A stretch of 19,890 nucleotides of DNA from VRUE01 sp036376915. Lineage in GTDB: Bacteria; Actinomycetota; Thermoleophilia; Solirubrobacterales; 70-9. Location of the stretch: the NCBI GenBank assembly GCA_036376915.1, contig DASUZK010000075.1:1-19890 (forward strand). The letters run 5' to 3'. The notes below the pieces were generated by a model. It had not been told where the DNA came from. It worked only from the letters and a program-made list of their open reading frames with translations, and searched no databases. The translations under genes and the position numbers were made by a program. Shown piece after piece: positions 1 through 8,345 of the stretch. Each line of letters begins with the position of its first letter. The first letter of the stretch is position 1.

Positions 1-683
1 GCCTGCTCGGCTTCGAGATCGGCGCCGGCCTCACCGCCCGCCTCAACGCGGGCGTGACGATGGAGGTCACCAAGGTGAAGGTGGACGGCGGCAAGCTGAT
101 CGCCGAGCGCCCGATCCTGCAGGACTCCAAGGTCGCCGACGTCGAGTGCGTCGGCGAGCCGGGGATCATCATCGGCCGCCTCAACGCCTTCGACGCCAGC
201 GAGAGCGGCGGCACGGCCGAGGTCGTCGACGTCGAGGTCGAGCTCTCGCCCTGGTCGACCAAGGCGACGATGGTTCAGCGCGGCGAGCAGCGCGGCGCCG
301 ACGTCAACATCGAGGACGCCGAGATCCTCGTCGGCGGAGGCCGCGGCCTCGGCGCCGCCGAGGGCTTCAAGCAGTGTGAGGAACTGGCCGAGGCGATGGG
401 CGGGGCGGTTGCCGCCACCCGTGCCGTGGTCGACGCCGGCTGGTACCCGTACGCGGCCCAGATCGGCCAGACCGGCAAGACGGTCGCGCCGAAGCTCTAC
501 CTGGCCGCCGGCATCTCCGGCGCGATCCAGCACAAGGTGGGGATGCAGAGCTCGGAGAACATCCTCGCGATCAACAAGGACCAGAACGCGCCGATCTTCG
601 AGTTCTCGGACCTCGGCGTGGTGGGCGACCTGCACAAGATCGTCCCCAAGCTGACCGAGGCGATCAAGGCGAAGAAGGGCTGA
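1..683 (+). CDS. etfA: Electron transfer flavoprotein alpha subunit (5' end outside window)
   Basis: This is the C-terminal part of the ETF alpha subunit, which binds FAD and carries electrons from acyl-CoA and other flavin dehydrogenases to ETF:quinone oxidoreductase. The frame is already open at base 3 and reads GAGLTARLNAGVTMEV, typical of the family, so the internal GTG at 54 is not the start. The C-terminal FAD domain is clear: the GRGLG stretch, then QIGQTGKTVAPKLY, GISGAIQHKVGM, and AINKDQNAPIFEFSDLGVVGDL, ending in the helix VPKLTEAIKAKKG. All family signatures look intact. The gene stops 61 nt before ETF:quinone oxidoreductase, with a GC-rich hairpin between them. etfB is expected upstream but is not visible. 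Confidence 0.96.
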   Translation, partial: LLGFEIGAGLTARLNAGVTMEVTKVKVDGGKLIAERPILQDSKVADVECVGEPGIIIGRLNAFDASESGGTAEVVDVEVELSPWSTKATMVQRGEQRGADVNIEDAEILVGGGRGLGAAEGFKQCEELAEAMGGAVAATRAVVDAGWYPYAAQIGQTGKTVAPKLYLAAGISGAIQHKVGMQSSENILAINKDQNAPIFEFSDLGVVGDLHKIVPKLTEAIKAKKG

Positions 684-689
684 CGTCTC

Positions 690-711
690 CCGGGGGGCTC
701 CGGCCCCCCGG
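690..711 (+). terminator. GC-rich hairpin between etfA and ETF-QO
   Basis: Perfect 9-bp inverted repeat CCGGGGGGC / GCCCCCCGG with a TCCG tetraloop (699-702), beginning 7 nt after the etfA stop. There is no T-tract after it, so it may be a weak attenuator or 3'-end stabiliser rather than a full intrinsic terminator. The next gene has a good ribosome-binding site (GGAG at 735-738), so read-through expression is plausible. Confidence 0.5.
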
Positions 712-744
712 ATGCAGCTCCCCGACGAACGATTGGAGTAAGCG

Positions 745-2442
745 ATGCCGGCAGTAGCGCCAAGCGAGTTCCCGCCGCCGTTCGACGCGACCGACGCGAT
801 CGGCCCGCCGACCGACCCCGCGGACGAGCGAATCGAGGTCGGCATAGCGATAGTGGGCGGCGGGCCCGCCGGGCTGGCCTGCGCCAACAAGATCATGCAG
901 CTGCTCGAGAACGAGCCGGAGCTGACCGAGAAGCTGGGCGAAGTCCCGGTCGCGGTGATCGAGAAGGGCAAGGTCGCGGGGGCGCACCTGCTCTCCGGGG
1001 CGAACATGAAGCCCTCGGCGATGGAAGAGCTCTTCCCCGACCTGCCCAAGGAGGAGTGGCCTGTCTACCAGGAGGTCACCAAGGACGCGGTCTACCTGCT
1101 GACCTCGAAGGCGGCGCTGCCGCTGAAGCCGATGCCGCCGAACTTCCGCAACCACGGCAACTACGTCACCTCGGTCTCCAAGCTGGGCCGCTTCCTCGCC
1201 GACAAAGCCGAGGAGGCTGGCGTCTACATCCTCTCCGAGACCGCCGCGACCAAGCTGCTGGTCGAGGATCGGGTGGTCAAGGGCGTGCGCTCCGGCGATC
1301 GCGGCCGCGGCAAGGAGGGCGAGGAGCTGGGCAACTTCGAGCCGGGCTCCGACGTCGTCGCCAAGGCGACCGTTCTCGCCGAGGGAACCGTCGGCCACCT
1401 CACCTACGCCGCCTACGACTACTTCGATCTGCACGGCGCCGACCCGATGCGCTGGGAGCTCGGCGTCAAAGAGGTCTGGGAGGTCCCCAAGCCGCTCGAC
1501 CGGGTGATCCACACGATGGGCTGGCCGCTGCGCAAGTCACCGAGATACAACGAGTTCGGCGGCAGCTTCATCTACCCGATGGGCGAGGACAAGCTCTGCA
1601 TCGGGCTGGTCGCCGGCCTCGACTACACCGACGCGACCTTCAGCGTCCACGACGCCCTGCAGCTGCTCAAGACCCACCCCTTCGTAAAGAAGCTGCTCGA
1701 GGGCGGCAAGCGCGTGGCCTGGGGCGCGAAGACGATCCCCTCGGGCGGCTACTTCGCGATGCCCAAGCGCCTCGCGGTCCCCGGCATGGTGATCGCCGGC
1801 GACGCGGCGAGCATGGTCAACGTGCCGACCCTGAAGGGCGTCCACTACGCGATGCACGCGGGCATGTACGCGGCGGAATCGATCGTCGCGGCGCTGAAGG
1901 AGGACTCGGTCAACTTCGAGGCCTACGACGAGAAGGTCCACAACTCGCTGATCGAGAAGGACCTCTTCGAATCGCGCAACATGCGCCAGCCCTTCTCGAA
2001 AGGCTTCTTCGTCGGTGGCGCCATGGCCTCGGCGATGACGATCACCAAAGGCAACTTCCCCGGCGGCCACTGGAAGCAGGAGCACGACTCCGAGGTCGAG
2101 ATGGAGCTGGGCAAGGCGGGCGACATGTACGTCAAGCCCGACAACGAGCTCACCTTCGCCAAGCTCGACTCGGTCTTCCTCTCCGGCAACGCGACCCGCG
2201 ACGACGCCCCCAACCACGTCCGCATCCAGGCCAAGGTGCCGCGGGAGATCGCCCAGACCTGGGTCTCGATGTGTCCGGCCCAGGTCTACGAGATCCCCGA
2301 CGAGCAGCTCGAGAACGGCGCTGCCGAGGTCGACGTCCACGTCACCGCCTCCAACTGCGTGCAGTGCGGGGCTATCACGGCCAAGGGCGGGCGCTTGACT
2401 CTCCCCGAGGGCGGGGACGGGCCGCTTTACCAAGAGACCTGA
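745..2442 (+). CDS. Electron transfer flavoprotein:quinone oxidoreductase (ETF dehydrogenase)
   Basis: A 565-aa protein of the ETF-QO/FixC family, which takes electrons from reduced ETF and passes them to membrane quinone. The dinucleotide-binding loop VGGGPAGLA lies at about residues 37-45, after a 30-residue N-terminal extension. The lengthy FAD/quinone domain follows, including GAHLLSGANMKP and a second FAD motif, GMVIAGDAASMVNVPTLKG. The C-terminus resembles the iron-sulfur domain (CPAQVYE, then SNCVQCGAITAKGG, then LPEGGDGPLY). In the classical family this domain has four cluster cysteines. Here I see C510, C538 and C541, with Ile at the expected fourth position (544). GGAG six bases before the ATG supports this start. 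It probably follows etfBA in one transcription unit. Confidence 0.95.
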   Translation: MPAVAPSEFPPPFDATDAIGPPTDPADERIEVGIAIVGGGPAGLACANKIMQLLENEPELTEKLGEVPVAVIEKGKVAGAHLLSGANMKPSAMEELFPDLPKEEWPVYQEVTKDAVYLLTSKAALPLKPMPPNFRNHGNYVTSVSKLGRFLADKAEEAGVYILSETAATKLLVEDRVVKGVRSGDRGRGKEGEELGNFEPGSDVVAKATVLAEGTVGHLTYAAYDYFDLHGADPMRWELGVKEVWEVPKPLDRVIHTMGWPLRKSPRYNEFGGSFIYPMGEDKLCIGLVAGLDYTDATFSVHDALQLLKTHPFVKKLLEGGKRVAWGAKTIPSGGYFAMPKRLAVPGMVIAGDAASMVNVPTLKGVHYAMHAGMYAAESIVAALKEDSVNFEAYDEKVHNSLIEKDLFESRNMRQPFSKGFFVGGAMASAMTITKGNFPGGHWKQEHDSEVEMELGKAGDMYVKPDNELTFAKLDSVFLSGNATRDDAPNHVRIQAKVPREIAQTWVSMCPAQVYEIPDEQLENGAAEVDVHVTASNCVQCGAITAKGGRLTLPEGGDGPLYQET

Positions 2443-2444
2443 GC

Positions 2445-2468
2445 GGGGCGGGGGCGGGCCCCCGCCCC
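2445..2468 (+). terminator. Strong GC hairpin after ETF-QO
   Basis: Perfect 11-bp inverted repeat GGGGCGGGGGC / GCCCCCGCCCC separated by GG, beginning 2 nt after the stop codon. There is no U-tract. It probably marks the end of the etf transcription unit, since a new promoter-like sequence and unrelated genes follow. Confidence 0.6.
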
Positions 2469-2511
2469 CTGGCCTTCCTCAAAGACGTTTGAGTCTCACG
2501 CGTCTCGGCGC

Positions 2512-2540
2512 ATCACATGTGCGCTGCGAGCTTCTAGCGT
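2512..2540 (+). promoter_or_regulatory. Promoter of the small membrane protein pair
   Basis: ATCACA (2512-2517, 4 of 6 matches to TTGACA), a 17-nt spacer, then TAGCGT (2535-2540, TANNNT). The ATG at 2547 begins 6 nt after the -10 box, so the transcript would be leaderless. The bases before the ATG (GGGGGC) are too close to act as a Shine-Dalgarno sequence. A small CTCAAA/TTTGAG hairpin (2478-2493) and a GCGCA/TGCGC inverted repeat (2508-2524) lie upstream. Confidence 0.55.
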
Positions 2541-2546
2541 GGGGGC

Positions 2547-2756
2547 ATGTTTGTCGTCGGAACCATTGCGAGCCAGTTCGCTGCGGCTCTCGGTTTGATG
2601 GGAGCCGCCATCGCTGTCTGTGGGTTCGTGGCTCACGCCGGTCCCGCGCTTGCCGGAGCCGATGAAAAAAGATTGCGAGAGGCAATGGTTACGGGTGGGC
2701 TCTTTGGGCTTGGGCTCGCGATTTTTGTAATGGTTTTGTCTGCGTTGGTGAGCTAA
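2547..2756 (+). CDS. Small two-helix membrane protein, function unknown
   Basis: A 69-aa protein that I do not recognise. Residues 2-27 form a hydrophobic segment rich in Gly and Ala. A short polar loop follows (GADEKRLREAMVTGG), then a second hydrophobic segment at about 48-68, ending in SALVS. This looks like a hairpin of two membrane helices with a charged loop between them. The gene is noticeably AT-richer than its neighbours and includes an AAAAAA run in the loop codons, so base use hints at a different history. A leaderless-type promoter sits directly upstream. Another two-helix protein follows 9 nt downstream, so the two are probably co-transcribed and might act together. No function can be assigned. 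Confidence 0.6.
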   Translation: MFVVGTIASQFAAALGLMGAAIAVCGFVAHAGPALAGADEKRLREAMVTGGLFGLGLAIFVMVLSALVS

Positions 2757-2765
2757 GCTGAGCTC

Positions 2766-2963
2766 ATGAACAAATCCAGGGCGCTGATTCTCCTATTCGC
2801 AATCTTTTCGTTTGCCGTGATTGGTGCATATCTCGGCTTGACCTTTGCGCACGCGAAAATCGAGGTCCTGACGGCAACGATCGTCGTGATCGGGTGCCTG
2901 GGCGCCCACATCGTCTCCCGGGTGATCATGCATTACGCCCCGCCCGAGGAGAGGCATCGCTGA
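2766..2963 (+). CDS. Small two-helix membrane protein, function unknown
   Basis: A 65-aa protein starting 9 nt after the preceding small gene. The N-terminus MNKSR precedes a first hydrophobic helix (about residues 5-28), with a short loop AHAKIE and a second helix at about 36-56, ending in the charged tail HYAPPEERHR. Positive residues before helix 1 and the charged tail suggest that both ends are cytoplasmic. The Shine-Dalgarno is weak (GAG at about 2760), so translation may depend on the upstream gene. Like its partner it is AT-richer than the surroundings. It converges on the glycosyltransferase gene, with 27 bp between the stop codons. I cannot name a family. Confidence 0.55.
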   Translation: MNKSRALILLFAIFSFAVIGAYLGLTFAHAKIEVLTATIVVIGCLGAHIVSRVIMHYAPPEERHR

Positions 2964-2990
2964 TCTCGCGGTTGGTTGGGTGCTGCGACG

Positions 2991-5168
2991 CTATTCGCGA
3001 AATGGGCGGCTGCCCGGTCCCCCTGGGGGCAGGGGACGGCTCGGGGTGCCGGGGGGCCTGAGTCCCGGGGGCGTCGTCCGGCAGGCCGCCGGGTTCAGGG
3101 GGCCGGCCAGAAGGAACACGCCGGCCGGGTTGACCCGCAGCACGGGCACAACCCCTCCGTCGTCTCGGGTCCAAGCGATCTGGGGCGGTGGGAACGGCGA
3201 GCCCGGGTCTTCGGGCGTGATCACGACCGCGTCGAACCGCCCGCTGTCGATCCGCTCGCGCCAGCGCCTGCAGCTTTCGATCTGGGTCAGCCCGCCGTGT
3301 GGCTGGGGTTCGCCGAGGTAGCGCACTTCGTTGCTGAGGTCCTCTCCATAGAGGACGTACTGGCCGTAGGCGGCGGGGGTGCCGACTATGCCGATCCGCA
3401 TCCCCCGCTGGTCGCGCGCCCAGGTCTGGATCAGCTTCCACTGGTTCGAGGCCCGGAAGCCGGGGTTGTCAAGCGGCGGCGCCAGGTCGGATCGATACCG
3501 GTTGTCGAAGTAATGGCGCTGGACGGGGTATCCGGCGACCGCGACGAGCGCCAGCAATGACGCGACTGCCAGCGCTTGGCGGCCCCTGCCGGGGCCGCTC
3601 ATGAGCCAGATCGGGACCGCGACGGCCAGCACCCCGATCGCGATCGCAAGCAGCGGTTGCGGCTGCGTCCACTCCGCCGAGGCGATCGCGGCGACGAGGA
3701 TCAGGAGGGCATAGGCGGGGGTCAGTACTCGCCGTGCCATCCATCGCGTCTCGCAGAGCGGCAGGAGGACCAGCCCGATCGCGATGCCCGGCGCGGCGTA
3801 GCGCAGGTTGGACGCGAACCCGTAGGGCCCGCCATCCGGGCCGGAAGCCGAGATCGGGTTGAAGGCGTGCGCGACTAGGGTGGCCGCACCAGCCAGCGCC
3901 ACGATGCGGATCAGGGTGCTGTGGCGACGGCGGAGGCCGAGGGCTATCCCGGCGACTGCGGCGAAGAGGACCACGAACCAGAGCGGTCCGAGGGTCTCGG
4001 AGAAGCCGGGGAAGAAGTAGTGGACCCAGGCGTGGCGATCGGCGACGTACTCGGCGATCGAGTGAGCCGGCCGGGGGTAGAGGGCTTCCTGATCCGGCCC
4101 CGGCAGCGGCCCGGCGTTCAGCCACGGCAGGGGGTTGCCCGCCTGGACCAGGTTGCGCAGGTACCAGAGGCCACCTGTCGCCGCGAGGCCGCCGAGCCAG
4201 ATCGCCGCCCGCCGCCATGCGGTGCTTCTCTCGCCCGCGAGGAGGATGCCCACGGTCATGACCCCGACCGGGACCAGCATCGTTACCTTGGCACCGATCG
4301 CCAGCCCAGCAACCAGGGCGGCGACGGCGAGCGCACCCGGGGCGATCGAGAGCGTGCCTCCTCCTCGTTCCCCCATACCGTCGTCCCGGGCCGCCTGGCC
4401 GTTGACGAGGAGCGCGATCGCCGCGAGAAGGCAGGCGAGCGCGACGATGTCGCTCGGCGCGTTGCCCGCCTGGACGAGCATCATGTCGGAGTCGACTACG
4501 ACGATCGTTCCGAGCAAGGTGGCGGCAGCAAGGCCGAGGGGCCGCCCGATGCACCAGGCGGCGAGCAGCGCCATTCCCATCCAGCCGAAGTTGAGCATCG
4601 GCGAGATCAGGTCGTTGCCGAGCACGACCATCCCGATCGCGTGCAAGAGCTCTGAGTTGAGCGGGTAGTACCAAACGGCCAGCTTCAAAGGGTCGGTTTG
4701 CAACAGGCCGGCGACCGAGCCGGTCTGGGCGAACCAGGCGGCGAAGGGAAGGTGGTACCAGGTGCTGTCCTGTCGGTAGATCCCGACGTCGAGGCTGTGC
4801 AGGACCGGCCCAGCCCAGTGCACTGCCGTAAGCAGGGCCGCGGTCGCCGCGATGCCCAAGTAGACCCTCCCCGCCGGTGGTCCCGGCGGGGAGGAGCGGG
4901 CGCCCCGGGGCAACCGCGAAAAGCGCAGGCCCAGTGCGGTCGAGGTCGAGACGATCATCAGTGCGGGGGTGGTCAGCAGGCCGAGGAGACCAAGAAGCTC
5001 GGCCGTGACGGTGGCCAGGGAGAGACCTAGGACGATTGCCCCCAGGACCGCCGGTGCGCCCTGCCAGTCCGGCAGCAGGGCCGAGCGCAGGCAACCGGCG
5101 CTGATCGCGAAGGCCGCAATCAGTACGCCGAGGCAGAAAAAACTGCTCAGGTAGTCGACGACGGCCAT
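2991..5168 (-). CDS. GT-C-like polytopic membrane glycosyltransferase (family 39-like)
   Basis: A 725-aa protein with many hydrophobic segments from residue 5 to about 560, followed by a soluble C-terminal domain. The layout matches GT-C fold enzymes, which transfer sugars from polyprenyl-phosphate donors on the outer face of the membrane. After about three N-terminal helices a large outer loop contains LDVGIYRQDSTWYHLP (about 126-141). Its acidic residues (D127, D134) sit where GT-C enzymes usually carry the catalytic Asp. Later loops include GLWYLRNLVQAGNPLPW, a pattern common in these proteins. The C-terminal part (about 570-690) has a RIGIVG-like segment, and the last 30 residues are Pro/Gly/Arg-rich low complexity. 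Donor and acceptor are unknown. It is transcribed divergently from the propeller genes behind a near-consensus promoter. Confidence 0.75.
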   Translation of the reverse strand: MAVVDYLSSFFCLGVLIAAFAISAGCLRSALLPDWQGAPAVLGAIVLGLSLATVTAELLGLLGLLTTPALMIVSTSTALGLRFSRLPRGARSSPPGPPAGRVYLGIAATAALLTAVHWAGPVLHSLDVGIYRQDSTWYHLPFAAWFAQTGSVAGLLQTDPLKLAVWYYPLNSELLHAIGMVVLGNDLISPMLNFGWMGMALLAAWCIGRPLGLAAATLLGTIVVVDSDMMLVQAGNAPSDIVALACLLAAIALLVNGQAARDDGMGERGGGTLSIAPGALAVAALVAGLAIGAKVTMLVPVGVMTVGILLAGERSTAWRRAAIWLGGLAATGGLWYLRNLVQAGNPLPWLNAGPLPGPDQEALYPRPAHSIAEYVADRHAWVHYFFPGFSETLGPLWFVVLFAAVAGIALGLRRRHSTLIRIVALAGAATLVAHAFNPISASGPDGGPYGFASNLRYAAPGIAIGLVLLPLCETRWMARRVLTPAYALLILVAAIASAEWTQPQPLLAIAIGVLAVAVPIWLMSGPGRGRQALAVASLLALVAVAGYPVQRHYFDNRYRSDLAPPLDNPGFRASNQWKLIQTWARDQRGMRIGIVGTPAAYGQYVLYGEDLSNEVRYLGEPQPHGGLTQIESCRRWRERIDSGRFDAVVITPEDPGSPFPPPQIAWTRDDGGVVPVLRVNPAGVFLLAGPLNPAACRTTPPGLRPPGTPSRPLPPGGPGSRPFRE

Positions 5169-5180
5169 CTAAGTCCAACT

Positions 5181-5209
5181 GATATAAGAACCCTGTTCGG
5201 GAAGGTCAA
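5181..5209 (-). promoter_or_regulatory. Promoter of the glycosyltransferase gene
   Basis: On the minus strand TTGACC (5209-5204), a 17-nt spacer, then TATATC (5186-5181). The ATG at 5168 begins 12 nt after the -10 box, which leaves a leader of only about 5 nt and no recognisable Shine-Dalgarno sequence. Confidence 0.65.
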
Positions 5210-5268
5210 AAGCCAGGCAACGCTAGTTGAGATGTGGCTGCCGGGGAATCTCGCGTGAAAGGGTGGGC

Positions 5269-6795
5269 ATGGGAATCGAGTCTCGTCCAGCTCGAAGCCG
5301 CTGGATGACGTTCGCGGCCGTGGCCCTGGCGGCGGCCTCCGGGCTGGCGCTGCTGGCGATATCGATGAGCGAATCCGGCCAAGCCGCCTTTCCTGGCGCC
5401 AACGGCAGGGTCGCCTACTCCTACGGCGATGGCTACTCGGGCTCGATCTGGTCGGTGGAAGCGAACGGTGCCTCGCCGCTCAGGCTCACCACCGGGAGCA
5501 ACGACTATGCCCCCTCGTACTCCGCAAACGGCGGCAGGGTCGCCTTCGAACGGGAAAACGGCATCGCCGTGATGAATGCGGACGGCAGCGGGCAGACGCA
5601 GCTTCTGTCCGGAAGCTACTCCAGCTCCTCCGAACCGCCCGAATGGCAGAGCGACTTCCAAAACCCCGAAGAACCCTCGGAAACCATTCCGTTCGTCAAG
5701 ATCCAGACCTTCACCGAAGCGTGGCACATATTTTCCAATCCCTCCTTTTCCCCGGACGGCACGCAGATCGTCCTCAGCGAGAGAAGTGGTGAATTCATCT
5801 ACACGCTGACCTGCGCGGTTGCGGAGGACGAAGGCTCGGAATGCCTCAGCGGCTACCAGGAAGGCCACTACTTCTACGACGAAGAATGCATCGACTGCGA
5901 GTCGCACATAATCACGGTCAGCGCTTCCTCCGGCGCCCAGATCGCCGAGGTGGTGCCCGCTTCGAATTCGCACCAGGACTACGAACCGACGTTCTCCTCT
6001 GGAGGGGCGATTGCGTTCAGTCGCTGGGATTACTCGTCGGAAAAAACCTCGATTTATGTCGCCGGCTCGCCCGGCGCCCTGCCGGTCAGAGTCACCAACG
6101 GGCCGTATGATTTCGCGCCTGATTTCTCGCCGGACGGCACGCGGCTCGCCTTCGTTCGCGATGGGGATGAGGTCGGCATCGTCGGCGTGGGCGGTGGGCC
6201 GTTGACTGTGCTCTTGGTGCCTAACCCAGCTGGCGTCAAATACAGCTACCTGGAATCGGTGGCTTTCTCCCCTGACGGTTCGAAGCTCCTCTTGGGCCGT
6301 AGGCTGAACCCTGTCGCCGGCAAATCCGAACGCGGCATCTACACGATGGGAGTCGACGGCTCGGGCCTGGCCAAGGTCGTGGACGGCTCCGGCCCCGACT
6401 GGCAGCCGACCGCGCTACCGGTTCCCCAGTCGGCTCCGACCCCATTCAAAGGCAAATCGGCCAAAGGCAAAGTCAAGCTCGGCAAGAGCGGCAAGGGCTC
6501 GATCGGAACCATCGTCTGCGGCAGCTCGCCGTGCGCGCTCAAGGTCGTTTCGGCGAAGCTGACGGTAGGCAAAAAGACCTGCACGGCCAAGGTCAAGCTG
6601 CCAAAACGGCTTGCGCCCGGTAAGGCCGCCAGGGTTCGAGTCAAGGTCGCAGGAAGGTGCCTGGCCATCTTGCAGAGGGCCGGCAAAGGCTCTCTGATCG
6701 TCAGGATCCGGGTAGGCGACGCGTTCGACAGAAGGGTGCTGACGCTGAAGTCGACCCTGACCGCGGACGCGAACGAGAAGCACGGCAAGAAATAA
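5269..6795 (+). CDS. Membrane-anchored TolB/PD40 beta-propeller protein, paralog 1
   Basis: A 508-aa extracytoplasmic protein. A basic N-terminus and hydrophobic helix (about 12-31) form a signal anchor. The propeller starts at FPGANGRVAY (41-50) and contains PD40-type blades marked FSPDGTQIV, FSPDGTRLAF and FSPDGSKLLL. Between blades lies an insert with C182, C192, C207 and C210, shared with the next gene. A Pro-rich linker leads to a Lys/Gly-rich C-terminal beta domain (about 394-500) with its own cysteines (417, 422, 438, 464). I chose the ATG at 5269 because AAAGGG sits just upstream and because it places FPGxNGRVAY at residues 41-50, exactly as in the paralog. The frame could open further upstream at 5227. 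The ligand is unknown. Confidence 0.8.
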   Translation: MGIESRPARSRWMTFAAVALAAASGLALLAISMSESGQAAFPGANGRVAYSYGDGYSGSIWSVEANGASPLRLTTGSNDYAPSYSANGGRVAFERENGIAVMNADGSGQTQLLSGSYSSSSEPPEWQSDFQNPEEPSETIPFVKIQTFTEAWHIFSNPSFSPDGTQIVLSERSGEFIYTLTCAVAEDEGSECLSGYQEGHYFYDEECIDCESHIITVSASSGAQIAEVVPASNSHQDYEPTFSSGGAIAFSRWDYSSEKTSIYVAGSPGALPVRVTNGPYDFAPDFSPDGTRLAFVRDGDEVGIVGVGGGPLTVLLVPNPAGVKYSYLESVAFSPDGSKLLLGRRLNPVAGKSERGIYTMGVDGSGLAKVVDGSGPDWQPTALPVPQSAPTPFKGKSAKGKVKLGKSGKGSIGTIVCGSSPCALKVVSAKLTVGKKTCTAKVKLPKRLAPGKAARVRVKVAGRCLAILQRAGKGSLIVRIRVGDAFDRRVLTLKSTLTADANEKHGKK

Positions 6796-6806
6796 GAAGG
6801 ATGAGA

Positions 6807-8339
6807 ATGCAGATCGTGTCTCCCGCCACTCGGCGTCATCGCATTGCGCTCACATCGGTGGCGTTGGCCGTGTGCCTCGGGCTTGCTGCCCTGGCGATCT
6901 CGATGAGCGATCGTGGTGACGCCGCGTTCCCCGGCGGCAATGGCAGGGTGGCGTATGCCTCCGGCGACTCCTATTCCTACTCGAGTGCGGCGATCTGGTC
7001 CGCCAATGCCGATGGGGGCTCTTCGACGTTGCTCACGTCCGGTGCCGGAGTCTCGGCTCCTTCCTACTCCTCCGACGGGAGCAAGATCGCCTTTGACAGA
7101 GAAGAAGGCGTTGCCGTGATGAGCGCGACGGGTGCGGGGCTCAAGCAGCTTCTGATCGGCAGCAATTCGCAGTCGTTCCAGGTCAAATGGGAGGAAGACT
7201 ACGACGACCCTCATTCGGGCAAAACGATCCCGATAGTCAGGATCCAGACCTTCGTCGATGAGTGGCAGACCTTCGACCACCCGTCGTTCTCGCCTGACGG
7301 CTCGCAGATCGTCGTCTCCGAAGCCAGCGGAAAACGCACCAACAGGAGCATTTGCGCAGTCGAGGCCCTGAACGAACAGACATGTCTCGGCTTCGGCAAT
7401 CCAGATGCTTACTTCAACTACGAATACGGCTGCGACACATGCGGGGCGCACCTGGTCTCGATCGACTCCCAAACCGGCGCCCGAATCGGAGCCCTCACAT
7501 CGCTGGTTGGCGATCGAAGGGACACCAAGCCGAGTTACTCCGCAGACGGGAAGATCGCCTTCTCGCGCGCCGCCCAGGGCGGATCGTCGATCTTCGTCAT
7601 CGGTGCGCCGGGCGCCGCACCGCAGCGCGTCACCACCGGTCAGTCCGATCGCGCACCCGACTTCTCGCCGGACAGCTCGAAGATCGTCTTCAGCCACGGG
7701 TATGCCGACATCGGGCTGGTTGGCGTTGGGGGAGGCGTTGTGCAGCTTCTTCCCGTGCCCGCGCCGTCAGAAGGCTCCGGCGGCTACGTCAACTCTCCGG
7801 CCTTCTCTCCGGACGGCTCGCGGATCGTGCTCCGACGCGGGGTCTATGGCTCCATGGGGAAAGACGAAACCGGCCTCTTCACGATGGCCCTAGACGGTTC
7901 CGGGTTCACCCGGATCGCCGCCGACGGCTACGCGCCCAGCTGGCAGCCGCTGGTTCCTCCTCCTCCGCCGGGCACACGTGCCAAGGCGAATGTGAGGAAG
8001 GGCAAGATCAGGCTCAACAAAAAAGGCAGGGCGAAGATCGGAACGATCACCTGTGGTGGCACCCCCTGCGCGCTGAAAGTCCTCTCTACGAGGTTGAAAG
8101 CGGGCGAGACTCGGTGCAATCAGGTCAGGACGAGGCTGAGGAAGAAACTCGCCCCGGGCAAGCGCGCCAGGCTCGGAGTCAAGGTGTACGGCAAATGTCT
8201 TGCCGCCCTGGAAGAGGCGGGCAAGGGCCGGTTGGTCATCAGGGTCCGCGTCAGGGACACGCTCGGCAAGAAGGTGCTTGCGCTGAAGGCAACTGTGGTC
8301 CCAGCAGGGGTTGGGAAACAGCAGCAGCGCGGGAAATGA
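6807..8339 (+). CDS. Membrane-anchored TolB/PD40 beta-propeller protein, paralog 2
   Basis: A 510-aa paralog of the preceding gene, 11 nt downstream and probably co-transcribed. It has the same layout: basic start, signal-anchor helix (about 12-31), FPGGNGRVAY at 41-50, PD40 blades (FSPDGSQIV, FSPDSSKIVF, FSPDGSRIVL), the insert with C183, C193, C209 and C212, a linker of consecutive prolines, and a basic C-terminal beta domain with TCGGTPCALKV. AGAAGG six bases before the ATG at 6807 fits better than the ATG at 6801, which it touches. The shared cysteines could form disulfides or bind metal. Divergence across the blades suggests an old tandem duplication in which the two copies bind different partners. 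Confidence 0.82.
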   Translation: MQIVSPATRRHRIALTSVALAVCLGLAALAISMSDRGDAAFPGGNGRVAYASGDSYSYSSAAIWSANADGGSSTLLTSGAGVSAPSYSSDGSKIAFDREEGVAVMSATGAGLKQLLIGSNSQSFQVKWEEDYDDPHSGKTIPIVRIQTFVDEWQTFDHPSFSPDGSQIVVSEASGKRTNRSICAVEALNEQTCLGFGNPDAYFNYEYGCDTCGAHLVSIDSQTGARIGALTSLVGDRRDTKPSYSADGKIAFSRAAQGGSSIFVIGAPGAAPQRVTTGQSDRAPDFSPDSSKIVFSHGYADIGLVGVGGGVVQLLPVPAPSEGSGGYVNSPAFSPDGSRIVLRRGVYGSMGKDETGLFTMALDGSGFTRIAADGYAPSWQPLVPPPPPGTRAKANVRKGKIRLNKKGRAKIGTITCGGTPCALKVLSTRLKAGETRCNQVRTRLRKKLAPGKRARLGVKVYGKCLAALEEAGKGRLVIRVRVRDTLGKKVLALKATVVPAGVGKQQQRGK

Positions 8340-8345
8340 GCCTGG

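Noticed and set aside
664..1512. 282-codon minus-strand frame opposite ETF-QO
   Set aside because: Low-complexity composition with no motif, entirely opposite a well-supported gene.
3921..4655. 244-codon plus-strand frame opposite the glycosyltransferase
   Set aside because: Highly charged shadow sequence. The minus strand has consistent membrane helices and a good promoter.
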